A stretch of 64,000 bases of DNA from Amphiduros pacificus (Eukaryota; Annelida; Polychaeta; Phyllodocida; Hesionidae): NCBI GenBank assembly GCA_949316495.1, contig OX439003.1, positions 22,196,295 through 22,260,294 of the forward strand. The letters are read 5' to 3'. Positions within the stretch are counted from its first letter, which is position 1; the number at the start of each line of letters is the position of its first letter. The notes below the pieces were generated by a model that did not search any database, was not told the DNA's origin, and saw nothing but the letters and a program-made list of their open reading frames with translations. Shown here piece after piece: positions 47,901-55,989 of this stretch. The position numbers were made by a program, and so were the translations under genes.

Positions 47901-49181
47901 CAATAAGGCTATATTGGGCGAAGTTAAGTTTAATTGAATTGGAATATTTGTTGGGGGTGGTTAGTGTGTGAGGCTCTCAATATTGTGGTCAGTATAGCAT
48001 AGCATTATATTTCTATGGTTGTAGGCTGTCAGATTTGAAGGAATCCCTGGGCATTGAGGAAGTGTCTCCTGTCTATAGGCCAGTCCTTCCACTCGGTGAG
48101 TATTGCAAGGAGCAAAATATTAATGTCAAGATCTATAGTGATATATTTGTGTCAGGAAAATATGATTGACAAAGAAATTCAATTCTTCAGGAAATATTGA
48201 ATTTGCATATATATGGTTGAATATCAGCACTTCAAAATTAGACACAGAAAGTAATAAGATATATAATTTACAAGGCTTGATTTTCATCATTACAGCAGCA
48301 CCTAAGGTTACCAGGCACAAAAAAAGTATTCCACCTGTGCCAGCCCAAGTTCCCCCAGGTGAGCCACATGAGAACTAAGTACCTCTTACCCATTGTGCTG
48401 TCTCAAATTAGTACATATATAGTAGCAGGAGATATTTTGATTTGAATGTATGTCTGAATAAATTGTATGTTGCAGAGCTCCAAACGGAACAGGATTTTGA
48501 TGACTATTGGAATGACAAATGGGATTTGTGGTACAGTAAAATCATTGAGAAGAAAACTTTTAGGTTGGTATTTTTGCTTGATGGGGGTTGCCATATTGGA
48601 TTGTCGCATGCATAAATGTCCTTAATTCTGATTGATTTAACAATCAATAGAGGAGCACAGATCAGATAACCCAAGTTCTTAGAGGGAGTATCCTTGTCAT
48701 AGCAGATGAGACAAAATAAATAAATTAATATATGAGTGAAATATCCTGCATTGGTCATTTACCCAATTATTTGTGGGAATGGAATTTATAATGGTTTAGG
48801 AGGAAAGTATCTTTTCATAATCACTGAAAACCATGGATAGAAATATGTTATGGATATAAATATGTTATCCTAGGATTAGGCTTCAGAATCAAGGAATGAA
48901 AAATCTCTACAGATAGCCATTAATCAGATATCTTTCAATTTGTAATGGTACGCCATGTTTCCAGTTCTGTCGAGTATGATGTGGAGAAAGAATTCCCATT
49001 AAAGCCATGGACAATGTCTGATGATAACACATGGTTCCAAAACCAAGTGATGAAGATCTGCAACAACAAAGAACCGGCATGGATTGGACCCTACAATCCG
49101 GAATTCATCCGGCGATCCTTCTATGCTGATGCTAGACAACACATCAGAGGTTTTCCAGTCAAAGAGGGATGGAATTTATAG
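20946..49181 (+). CDS. Unrecognised 38-exon protein with two homologous halves and WHEP hairpins
   Basis: Thirty-eight exons with conserved splice borders join in frame to about 1,575 residues. The ATG at 20946 has an in-frame TGA directly before it; the stop TAG ends at 49181; AATAAA follows at 49493. Exons 1 and 2 (20946-21242, 22674-22923) encode a basic RR/RG-rich start (residues 1-90, with NRxGPSEYGW and HARGRTGNW) and a unique segment. Exons 3-18 form half A, exons 19-36 form half B, and exons 37-38 (48476-48563, 48965-49181) form a unique tail that opens with a degenerate copy of the first module exon. Extra exons 21-22 encode WHEP-TRS-type helices. There is no signal peptide, membrane helix or enzyme motif that I know. 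The basic start and the WHEP hairpins suggest RNA or synthetase-complex contacts, which is inference. One intron (47328-47636) has a GC donor. Confidence 0.8.
21400..21540. repeat. Degenerate 20-bp minisatellite in intron 1
   Basis: About seven units of roughly TTCTAATCAGTTCTTAGCCA follow each other in the first intron of the 38-exon gene. The central units are near-identical and the outer ones are diverged. Confidence 0.8.
21788..22140. mobile_element. MITE with AGGCCTTGACATA-type ends, copy 1 (intron 1)
   Basis: The segment starts AGGGCCTTGACATATGCAC and ends near GATATGTCAA. It shares the blocks GGCCCAGTTGGGCAACCAT, TTGGCCCAAACTATCT and GGCCACCACTTC with 34886-35152. Copy 2 has the cleaner inverted ends. 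Copy 1 carries about 90 bp more in its middle. It is non-coding. Confidence 0.65.
23243..23648. mobile_element. MITE with 23-bp inverted ends, intron 3
   Basis: The left end AATTCTCGCTATCTGCTCTC and the right end GAGAGCAGATAGGGAGAATT are inverted repeats with one mismatch, about 406 bp apart. The interior is richer in GC than the host intron and has no open frame. It lies in the intron between 23152 and 23725 of the 38-exon gene. Confidence 0.8.
25741..25757. repeat. Poly-G run
   Basis: A run of 17 G bases in an intron of the 38-exon gene, shortly before the exon at 25862. Similar G or C runs occur near 5440, 17315, 42606 and 42870. Length is uncertain in any assembly. Confidence 0.8.
26547..26943. 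mobile_element. MITE-like element with TTTGTATGCAA termini, copy 2
   Basis: It starts TTTGTATGCAA and ends TTGCATACAAA, an exact inverted match. It shares its core with 12495-12734 and carries about 150 bp more, including a tandemly repeated ATGAGAGTAC(A/G)AAT motif. It lies in the intron after the exon ending at 26480. Confidence 0.65.
27712..27854. repeat. Left inverted terminal repeat of the DIRS element (core)
   Basis: The core of about 143 bp is the near-perfect reverse complement of 34353-34493. The outermost left end (27685-27711) differs from the right end and is instead matched by the internal complementary region, the usual DIRS arrangement. Confidence 0.9.
28097..28620. repeat. 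182-bp tandem repeats in the DIRS 5' region
   Basis: Three units start at 28097, 28279 and 28461 and share CATATGAAGGTATATAAATG, GTAAGTATTAGATGTTCA and ATTATCGCTCA. They lie between the left repeat and the gag-like ORF, where promoter function is plausible. Confidence 0.9.
28670..30355 (+). CDS. Gag-like ORF of the DIRS element
   Basis: An ORF of about 560 codons. The N-terminal 130 residues are arginine/serine-rich ([19 protein letters not shown]), an acidic stretch follows, and the C-terminus is RGG-rich ([20 protein letters not shown]). This fits the nucleic-acid-binding first ORF of DIRS elements; sequence similarity in the middle part was not recognised. Confidence 0.75.
   Translation: MKIVVEMSYYNRRTYEERKKDRWHNYGRQRDRDPSYEVHRDERSRSEKVRPVGRSGWTGDDHESSRRQWTDHRKSSRDRSRDRHRPRDHSHKKKKRRDRSKSPRSRSPRTKRRRDSPAKNKEDVVWVEKEDSVPEATSLEEEMFGPLEPNTVRSRFEVGRSDDKVSDGEEDGESGDLLEKRRVDLLLKAVSDMANGEEVTQGTLNELLKQASAKSFKDRAETAMVNQGLQVPVGDVIREKALSNPNPKKASKKCKFAVSPLLSGELEEIWKKQMCGLKGNEVWDPMSAEPPSSHFQKNVPKPKVAEKWYKLAEDEKTIPVAGYKIDAVFKNTKSYVTVPVSRVEEWEKNLSLALRVCNTLDIFSGEVMNVTFNSFSQLEQAVPEQYKDLLPDGEELMANFLSKARGLQDLVKLLSWQMAEIVATHRETLLEGAKNKSGHVLSEKCKTLLKLQPFTGPTLFHGHVSEIIERDSKEATDKVCRVAAAKLTNPTSTSKPGVSGQGAMRREFGFFRGSGSTGYTPRGRGGSSFRGRSSRGRGTFRGTFRGKGRGSGSTTSKNIEK
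30192..32315 (+). CDS. Reverse transcriptase / RNase H ORF of the DIRS element
   Basis: An ORF of about 700 codons that overlaps the end of the gag-like ORF. It has the RT core ([33 protein letters not shown]), an RNase H domain ([29 protein letters not shown]) and a C-terminal [13 protein letters not shown]...APWWPEKPW block, the methyltransferase-like domain usual for DIRS elements. Confidence 0.9.
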   Translation: MGFFVDQEVQDTHLEVEEEVALEEEAAEAEVHSEVHSEVREEVLEVPQVRTLKNDSPTLSKVLDYTPISPVPTQVSVGARLYHFWSLWEQIGVKSTVIQILRDGLKWKFRNKPTLRTTPWTAQNQLSQEKAAIMSVVLQKLVQKEAVEIVRNPNTPGFYSILFLRPKPSGEWRPISDLKLLNSMIVNHTFHMESARTIQQSMLPGQHAVSVDLTDAYFHVPIHKNFRKYLRFCVNGVVYQCRALPFGLIIAPRIFTLVMLEIARVLREKGVLINMYLDDWLIRKTDPESLSAEVQFIIQLVSDLGLLINFQKSELVPKQVFEFVGVLYDLSEGRAYPPEKRIEKIRERILEVSQTESVPAVTWLSLIGLLNSVAEQVPFGRWHVRPFQRFLSERWNLATGKRSDQITITQECRHQLEWWYQKEHLTVGVPLLEPKIDFQIFTDASQLGWGAHVVEMEGLEISGVWDVETAQLHINILEMRAVRLAILQLRVKLEKSSILVATDNTTVLAYINRQGGTRSWSLMKETDLLFKLVIEIQCNIKARHIPGRLNVLADRLSRKGTVLPTEWSLHPGVFENLWYKWDKPQVDLFATRHNNKLPCFVSPVPDGLAFAVDALTMDWTNLYAYAYPPTALIQKVVNKIKRSKCKVVLIAPWWPEKPWFPELLELQMESPVILPARSNLLKQPGKPVFLQNPEILNLHAWMLLGQL
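30443..33250 (+). CDS. Tyrosine recombinase ORF of the DIRS element
   Basis: An open frame overlaps the RT ORF in another phase, as is known for this family. The recombinase domain occupies about 32.3 kb onward, with an N-terminal SAM-like part ([17 protein letters not shown]) and a catalytic part ([22 protein letters not shown]). This enzyme class inserts a circular DNA intermediate without target duplication. The part upstream of the recombinase probably has no function of its own. Confidence 0.85.
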   Translation: MVTMGADRGKINSDSDSEGWVEVEIQEQTNSQNYSLDSSKPIIAREGCHNVSSVTETGTEGGCRNSQESKYSRLLLHPLSSTQAIRRMETNFRPQVTEFYDSESHLPYGVSQNNSTEYATGSACSISGSHGCLLPCTNPQEFQKVPQVLCERSSLPVQSTSVWADNSSKNFYSSHVRNCQSSERERSVDQYVPGRLVDQENRSRVPVSGGAVHYPIGVRSWVIDKFPEVRIGPQTGVRVCRSTVRPVGGESLSTGEENRENPGENLGSITDRISAGSNLAVTDRTAELGSRTGTFREMARQTIPEVSVREVELSNWEEVRSDNYNPGVSTSVGMVVSERASNGGSTTVRTKDRLPDFYRCITARLGCTCSGNGGSGNIRCVGCGDSSITHQHTGDESSPSGDFAVTSQAREVINTGSNRQHYSTSIYKSPGRHQILVTDERDRSTIQASNRNTVQHQSETHSREAECTGGQTVPQGNSTSYGVVSSPGGVRESLVQMGQATGRFVCNQTQQQTTLFCQPGTGRLSFRRRCTNDGLDKPVRLCLSSNSSDTEGSQQDQEIQVQGSTDRTVVARKTLVSRVTGTTNGVSSDTSGEKQSAKTTRKTSISTKSRNTESSRLDVIRSAVAEGGFSEGVANQITRAVTESSSQIYQTRWNNFAQWCKEKSVQPEKATVQQLADFLLYLFKENKSVSTIKGHRTAVAKVLLLKSNVDVSNNTVLSDLIRSFEHDRPRRPNPFPKWNLVLVLQTLCKPPFEPLHTASNKILTFKTVFLLALASGSRCSELHALDVKQLMFRDHWKEVHLAPNPQFLPKNFDYKSGGRSFSGFMIEALKHRLGPGLEEDAKLCPVRALRYYLDRTKESRKESSQLFVAIQEKKRMAVCKNTIASWLKQTVKLAYEGCPEEIIKGLSLNAHEVRALACSAAFYGNTSMKDILQGA
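34214..34325. repeat. Internal complementary region of the DIRS element
   Basis: About 110 bp contain, side by side, the reverse complement of the outer left end (27684-27731) and the reverse complement of the outer right end (34487-34540). In DIRS elements this region templates the joining of the two ends into a circle, so it also defines the element's borders. Confidence 0.9.
34353..34493. repeat. Right inverted terminal repeat of the DIRS element (core)
   Basis: Near-perfect reverse complement of 27712-27854. The outer right end runs on to about 34540. Confidence 0.9.
34886..35152. mobile_element. MITE with AGGCCTTGACATA-type ends, copy 2
   Basis: The left end AGGGCTTGACATA and the right end TATGTCAAGGCCT are inverted repeats. 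The interior matches 21788-22140. It starts only about 15 bp after the exon ending at 34871, so the donor of that intron lies almost at the element's edge. Confidence 0.75.
39899..40372 (+). other. Two WHEP-TRS-type exons inserted into half B
   Basis: The exons 39899-40102 and 40205-40372 are both phase 0-0 (residues 850-917 and 918-973). Together they read as half a WHEP hairpin ([16 protein letters not shown]), then a full one (residues about 894-942, from [20 protein letters not shown] to [16 protein letters not shown]), then a possible first helix of a third ([19 protein letters not shown]). The pattern of a leading helix, R/K-x-K-A, then LLxLKxxYxxLTGxxW is that of WHEP domains in EPRS, HARS, GARS, MARS and WARS, which bind RNA or partner proteins. 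The intron falls between the two helices of the full hairpin. No synthetase catalytic domain is present in the gene. Confidence 0.75.
42548..42922. mobile_element. MITE with TCTAATACACAAG-type inverted ends, half B intron
   Basis: The left end (TACTGTATCTACTTGTGTAT, then TAGACGAG) is repeated in imperfect reverse complement at the right (GTCGTCTAATACACACGTAA, then ATATGGTA). Poly-G runs near 42606 and 42870 sit close to each end. It is non-coding. Confidence 0.7.
44213..44800. repeat. Four tandem units of about 150 bp, each with an RFX X-box-like palindrome
   Basis: The core GATATTGCACACATGCACTC recurs (with small changes) at about 44252, 44390, 44536 and 44707. About 70 bp after each core comes a near-palindromic X-box: GTTGCCATGACAAC (44324), GTTGCCATGGTGAC (44463), GTTGCAATGGCAAC (44599), GTTGCTATAGCAAC (44780). 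The array lies in the intron between 43978 and 45176 of the 38-exon gene. The repeat is certain; an RFX-bound enhancer role is inference. Confidence 0.8.
46803..47105. repeat. GTGTGTATGTCTTT minisatellite in an intron
   Basis: About 300 bp of 14- to 16-bp units (GTGTGTATGTCTTT with variants CTTC, CTG, CCTT) form a higher-order pattern of about 118 bp. All + strand frames stay open here only because of the repeat; they are not genes. Confidence 0.95.
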
Positions 49182-49492
49182 CTGGGAAAACTTTAAAATG
49201 TCTGATCAGGACAATAGGCATTACTTTACATCTGAAATTAATCTGGACAGCATCAGCATCCCAGGTTGAATAGACACAAAGAGCTCAATGGACATTCACA
49301 CCAATGGATACATCTGACTCTGGACCTATCCAGTACAAATTAACCCCATTATGTGAATATGGAAATTACATGAGTAGATATGCTGGACACACTGCTCTTT
49401 TTATGGAAATAAGTATTGGTTTACCCTATATTCCCAGTGATCTTATCTGTGTAACAGATATATATCTGTTTAATGTTCACAGAAACTACATG

Positions 49493-49498
49493 AATAAA
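49493..49498 (+). terminator. Polyadenylation signal of the 38-exon gene
   Basis: AATAAA lies about 310 bp after the stop codon, on the coding strand. Confidence 0.55.
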
Positions 49499-49738
49499 GT
49501 ATATTCCTTAAGCATATGACACAGAAGAATATTGATATGTTTGATTAATATTTAGATTTTTCTAATTCAGTTAATTCTGATAATTTGCCATTTTACAGAT
49601 GATTCTCACTGCTTGAATATGCCCTGCTTGCCACTGGTGTACCAATATCTGTCATACATTTGTAAACATTTTTGACATGCATGCTTAGCTCATAGCAGTA
49701 ATAAATGCTGATTGATATATCATTTTCTTTTAATTAGT

Positions 49739-49926
49739 TCATTGCAACCGCACTTGTCTTTCTAATCTTCTCAAGTTTCCAAAACAGAATAGATGTGCAT
49801 TTGTAGCCAAATTTCAAAGTATTCCCTTCACAGCGTACAGAGTGGTTATCATTTTGTTAGCTGTCCTGTCTACACATCTATCCCAGCATGAATTGTACTT
49901 GACCACAGATGTTGAACTCAAGCGGT
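49739..49926 (+). pseudogene. Exon-like fragment with a hydrophobic segment, paralogous to 20325-20466
   Basis: An acceptor-like TTTTCTTTTAATTAG and a donor-like CTCAAGCG|GTAAGA frame a reading that contains CNRTCLSNLLKFPKQNRCAF, AKFQSIPFTAYRVV and IILLAVLSTHLSQHELYL. A related but stop-bearing reading lies at 20325-20466, on the other side of the 38-exon gene. It could be a live exon of an unseen gene or a relic. The family is not recognised. Confidence 0.35.
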
Positions 49927-50447
49927 AAGAATTGGCTTTATGAATATAAATGAAAATATAATCATGTCGACTTGTGGTTTATCAAGTTCATAAGTAAATG
50001 GTGCTTTTTGCAATTGATATCAGTATGTTTTTACATTGATTTGGCAGTGACTGCACAAACAAGAAAAAGTAGCTTCCTGAAAACTGGCATATTTCCAGAA
50101 GATTCATTTCACATGCGTGACTACAATGGCACTAACAATGGAGTGACATTTTCATTTAACAGGGGAACTTTATATTGAGATATTAAGTTTTGTGATTTTA
50201 ACCTGCTATTCCTTTTGTGTTATTGTAGAAGTGGGTTTTTTGTATCCAGTCATGTTAGATGTTTTGTACCAATACTCTATATTTTTCCATTTGTAAATAA
50301 TGTTTTTGAATGCCAAACAAATAAAGTCAGCATTACTGACATCCATTGCCTTTTTAGTCTTACTGAGTAGTGATTTAAAATGGTGAAATGTCTCCATGAA
50401 AGAAGAGACTGTGACTTAATACTCTTCATAAAGGAATGTTGACCAAA

Positions 50448-50705
50448 AGGCCGAAAGTCATGGCACAGTTGGTTAGAGTGTTAGCTTATTAGGATCACTT
50501 CTTGAAGGATCATAAGGCTTTTGGTTGAATTCCTGCTGGTGCCATGAATAAATTCATGATAAAAGTTCACATATGAGCTGAGGCTCATGACTGAAGACGT
50601 AACCCATTGTCCTTGTGAATCGGATTGGGTGGGTTGGAAAGCAATATTTGAGGATCAAGAGTATTAAAAGCTGCAGAGACCCACCAGTAGATAAGTACAA
50701 CCTTG
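50448..50705 (+). mobile_element. tRNA-derived SINE, copy 1 (diverged)
   Basis: A TGGCACAGTTGGTTAGAG A-box-like start, a weak B-box (TTGGTTGAATTCC) and the downstream words CATATGAGCT, AACCCATTGTCCTTGT and GTGGGTTG match the copy at 61341-61655 in order. Confidence 0.75.
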
Positions 50706-51326
50706 GGAATAATCACCATATAGCTTGAGCCATGGGCCCAGCAGCAATATCAAATAATTGTGTGCAAACTCCTAAAAACATTACACCATACATCTTAAAC
50801 TATCACACAATAACTGTAACAATTGTGCAGTTAACAAATCAAAATCACTTGACTATGGAAAAAATGAATATTGCACCTTGTGTTTCTAGTGCAGCAGTCA
50901 CTCTATTGCTAAGATTAAGATGAATAGTTTCACGTTTGGAAGTGCTCTCAATCTGCTGTTGCTGGCCCATGCCTTTGTCCTCGCCAGTTCCACAAAATCC
51001 TTCCAGGATATTAACTATCCATAAAGCTTTAAATGAATTCAACATTAAGTTCCACAAATATATCCATCCATGGCCAAAGGCCTAAGCAATTCACCATCAA
51101 TCCCATCTTTCCAACAATATGTATATCTATCCCATCAATTGAATGTTGATTGACTTGCAGTCTACAGAATGAGGCAATAAAGTCATCAGATAATGAATTC
51201 ATTACCTAGAATTAGTTGTCAAGCACTGCATTTAAAGTTATGTAATGCATGTAATAATTTAGACTGATAAGAACATACCATAACCAACCCTTCTGTGACC
51301 CACACCACCTTGTCATTGTGATTACT

Positions 51327-51916
51327 GTCAGTTCACTTTGGTGGCTCATGATATAAATAGCACACTTGGTCTACCCTCACCCCAGCAGGTGGTGATGATC
51401 ACAGCGTCAAAGTGGTCTGATCACACACCCCATATCAAGTATTTCTACACCCAGGTTTACTCACTGTAAATTTTCATACACCAAAATTCAATTTCAGTTT
51501 CTGTTTGGTAGCAATAAAATCAGATGCAAAACATATATAATCTACACATATTTAGAAGTTAAAAAGAAACATTCCTTAAATATTTTGATTTATTTTATTT
51601 CAATAATTCAGCAGATGCAGGCCACATTGTCTTTATGAATTTCGTGTTGGAATATATATATATATATATATTTCAAATTGCTATTCAAAAAAACATATAA
51701 ATTGAATTAAATTGTCTTCAATTTCTTATGGGGACTATATTTTCTTGGGAAAGTACCAGGGTTTGGTTGTGATGTGTTTGAGGCAGGTATGTCTTGTCAC
51801 GATAGATTATATCATCTGCTTTGATAGCAACATGTGGGCTCATTAAAATGCAATACTGAGGTATTTAAATATCCTATGACCATGGCTATTTTTATCGTGA
51901 GCCACCAAAGAGTGCG
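51327..51916. repeat. Inverted-repeat-flanked segment of about 590 bp
   Basis: CTTTGGTGGCTCATGAT at about 51338-51354 and ATCGTGAGCCACCAAAG at about 51895-51911 are inverted repeats with one mismatch; similarity runs on for about 33 bp. It may be another MITE; no second copy was seen in the window. Confidence 0.45.
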
Positions 51917-54900
51917 ACTTTAGGGCATCTATGAGAGGCAGGGGGATGTTGGACACATCTTGGCTATGTACATCTGAATTGGTATAGGCTCTTTGCAATC
52001 AGTCAAGAGTTGACTGGTATGAGTAATAAGGAGCTAACACCCACCACCACTGACACTACACTGATGCCACGTGATATTTTGCACAGAGTTTGATCTTAGA
52101 ATGTTACTGTTATACATAATCTCCTCAAGTTGATTTTTACTTTATTTCTTTGACATAATATTTTGCAATATACAAATCTTTGCTGGAAAACTACCTCTAG
52201 AAATCACATAATTATTTGCATAACTGTTAATAAATTTTAATTTTTCTTTCGTTTGAAAGTGGTAAATCCATGAAAAAAGTTGAATAATTGGAGATCTTTC
52301 ATGCTTTCATCAAAATTCTAATTGTCACAAAATTAAACTGGGATGTTGGCAGAAAAGATGGTCAGAGTTGAGAGTAATATATATCTGGAGGTGGCAAATT
52401 CTGGTAGTGGATATACATGATATCAATACCTCATGAGGTGTTTATAATATCGGACAATGGGCTGATTGTCATCTCTGCTGGCACAGGGGCATGAAACCAC
52501 CCTGCTGTGAGGGCAATCAAATCACATCTAACTTTTAATAACACCACCTACAATCTTATGTCTAAATTTCTCATGCAAGATAATCATGTAGGTAACTTCT
52601 TCTTGTAGTTATTGTAGTACTAATTAGCATTGTTTTTATTAAAGATGGAGTAATTGTTATTCACATGCATCCCACAAAGAGAACCTCATACAGGGCCACA
52701 CAATTGACCTGCTGGTGACCGACTATAAGTCTGTTCTGCACTAGTCTTGTTGCTCAGACAGACCATTGACCACAAGTTGAGTGATGTATGTAAGAGCAGA
52801 GAGAAGGACAGAGGGCAGATGTGGGTACCCCAGGAGGCATGACATAATACCAATAAACACATTCAGAAGACAGGACTATCATGAACATATGAATCCTTGA
52901 TCTTTTGAGCGATATGAGTTGGTCTACTTAGATATTGGATAAAATATGATTCATTTTAATATCATTCCCAACCATTTATTAAAATAAATTTATAAATAAT
53001 ATGCTTAGAGTGTATTGTCCAGACACATCCCATTTTTTTGTAGGGGGACATGCAGACATGAAGGAATCCATTAAGTCGTTCATGCTTTTCTGATAAGTGT
53101 ACAGAGTAGATTTGACTGATCTTCATCCCCCTTCCTGATAGACCCCCAAAGCATAAAAAAGGTTCATAAAGGATGGTAACAGTCAAGGGGTAGACTACAA
53201 ATAGACATATATGCATAAGGTCTTATTCATCCGATTCTGAACATAACAAGTACAAGAGGGCTGAAATGGTTGATATAAACAATAAAGTCATTAATTACAC
53301 ACCTCACCATAGGTGGGCCTCATCAACACCATCAATAGATTAGCAGGTTGTTTAATAGATGTAAAGAAAGTCCAGATAGATGGGTTTCTTCCAGTTTATC
53401 AAGACAGAAGGACAAGACATGCTATAGATGGGGTTGATAGAATTGTTGGAATTTTTTGGAAGTAGCCAAAGATGGAATTGTTCAGATACATCCGATTCTT
53501 CTCATTTCTCAGTAGAAATTTGGGGTTGACCAGATAGGTATAGTAAAATTTACAGAACTTATGGACTGTGCAGGTCTGTACATAGAATACTTTCTGAAGG
53601 TATGATCAATATTGGATGATATTGGTTCATGGGATAGATGGAATTGTTGGAATTGATGGACAATATACACAGATAGATTTGTTCAAATTTATCAAATTCT
53701 TCTCCCATATAGTATACAACCATTTTTCTAGACAAATATAATATATAAGAGAGATCCAATTTATCAAATACCTTCAGTATACTTAAATCAATTGTTGGAA
53801 TTGATATATGTGTTGTTGGAATTGATGGGGTTGTTGGAAAATAGAGGGGGGCATTGGCCATGCCTCAATATATCTCGCTGTTTAAACATTTTGTGAATTA
53901 TGATATCAAGCATAACTCCATGAATCTTGTTCTCTATGCCATCCACTATTCTCTGAGTGAGTTTTCATCATATGAGGGTCACATATGAAATATCTTTCAT
54001 CACACCTAAATGGATTCACTGCTGAATAGATGGACTGTCAAAGCAGAGCAGGAACTGCATTTGATTTGATCAAATACCAGTTATATAATTCGATATTTAG
54101 TGAATACATCATGATAAGTCCAGTAAGGTATCTTTACATTCATATTATTCACATGCTTTTATCACATGGGTTCAACGGTAACTTTTGTGTAGTAATATAC
54201 ATTGTCAATGATCTCAGCTGTGCTTTGAACCTTTTTTCTTTAAGTTCAAGCCAGGAATTATTTTGTTTCACATCATGGCAAGTGATGTGAAAAAGAACCT
54301 TTTCTTTGGCTTTAAACTCAAATATACCTTGGGAGTGCATCTTGATGAATTTCCTGTTCGGGATGGCTTATTGATTGATGCCTTGATCATCATTTCTGCC
54401 ATCACAAGTGCTCCAATGCCTTCCTGTGCTGAACAAGAACACCTGGTCTGCAGTGAAACCCTTGCATGGAAAGTATCCAAATGCTGCCTGGAGGCTTGTT
54501 AACATACTTTTCACCATCATTACAATTGTGTAATGATGGTGATGTTAAGCTCCCCATCAACGAATCCCGCCAGTTTTCAATTCAATATTAATACATGTAT
54601 GAATATACTTATTTACATATGTTACCTTTAATCCTTTACTTCTGCATTTAAACTGTGATATGATCAGAATTTAAACTGTGAAATGATCAGAATTAGGTAC
54701 TAAAGGTCTCTTTAAACCAATATAGGTTCCATCTACTAGGACAATGATGCCCGATATCCTTTAAAATAAATATAGCAATTTGATAGAAAACAAGACTCGG
54801 CTCATAATACTGAAGAAATAAACAGAAACAGATAGTCCTAATGCAATTATTCACTGTTGTACCTTTTGAAATTGGTCAAACATCTGATTAAAATACAATT

Positions 54901-55989
54901 TCAGATGATTTGAAAGTCGTAATATAAAGATCAAAGAAAACACTTCTTAATTTAATCATTATTCACAAAATGGCATGGCAGTGATTTCATTTTAAGAAAA
55001 CTGACATTTTTGGGTACTCAACTGACTTAACTAAAACTATAACTCAGCTTTCAAGAAAAGAATTTTTAAAATGACTTCTCGTCCACTCAATATATTTAGA
55101 TGAGAAACATCTTAATTATTTTTAAACTGATCATTTTTGATTGGATTGAGTCCCGGGCATGAGCTGTCTGCAAACCGAATTATAAGAATAGGTTTGAACA
55201 CAGCCATCTGTCTATATATAATATTACTATATATATATATATACTAGGGGCATCTCTTGCACCACATTTCCGTCAATCTAATGTTTCAAATTAGATTAGA
55301 AATAGATATGTTGCATCCTAAAATTGAAAGGATATTATCCATTCAATGCTAAGATAGCAATGCATTTTTATAAAGTGTAGACTTTACCATATGTTTTTAA
55401 AAAATATTTCTTGAAAATTGTGTTCTAAGAGAAATAGGAAAAGAAATGGTGAATGAGTGGTGACACACCATGTAAATAATATTATTCTCTGGGAAGTTTA
55501 CAAATTTTGCACCACCTGTCGTTTAATTGCTCACAATATTTGCAAAGAATAACATGACATTGTCACACCCTACTGAGCACCAGATTATAATATTCTATGG
55601 GACACCATTGATTTCCACAATCCCCTCAATTGGATCACAGGGTTTTCTGATTTTTAGAGAAGTGATCGCAGATTTGGGAAGAAATATTAATCATGAAAGT
55701 AGAATTATTAACTTTATACAAGGAATAAAAATGATCTCATCGAAGGTACTTATTTAAGCTTTCATCCCTTTTATTTGTATATGAGAGACAGGAGAATGAT
55801 ATTGCATAGATCTCACAATTTCGACACTATCTTAGCTTTTCAGATTTCCGATGGTCCTGGAAAACTATCTCGATTAAACCATTCATATAAAGTGATTCAC
55901 ACAGAGAAATAGGGTAAAGGACCTGACCACAAAAGTTTCGTTTTGTGTCTGAGCTTTGTCAGTTGTCATCTTTGATTCTCACATCAATG

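Larger units (their letters stand above)
39246..48358 (+). other. Half B of the duplicated protein (exons 19-36, residues about 763-1475)
   Basis: Exons: 39246-39327, 39435-39612, 39899-40102, 40205-40372, 41063-41111, 41751-41856, 41974-42134, 42255-42386, 43544-43614, 43862-43978, 45176-45288, 45681-45744, 46094-46262, 46586-46784, 47240-47327, 47637-47737, 48025-48095, 48296-48358. Landmarks that mirror half [53 protein letters not shown] with [27 protein letters not shown] then [63 protein letters not shown] with [11 protein letters not shown]. Exons 39899-40102 and 40205-40372 have no partner in half A. The next exon (41063-41111, RVCPAHP) pairs with 24304-24361 (KVCPVHK). Confidence 0.8.

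Noticed and set aside
54263-54502. Short gene on the + strand with a Ser/Cys-rich product
   Set aside because: No homology, no splice signals, and equally long frames on the other strand.
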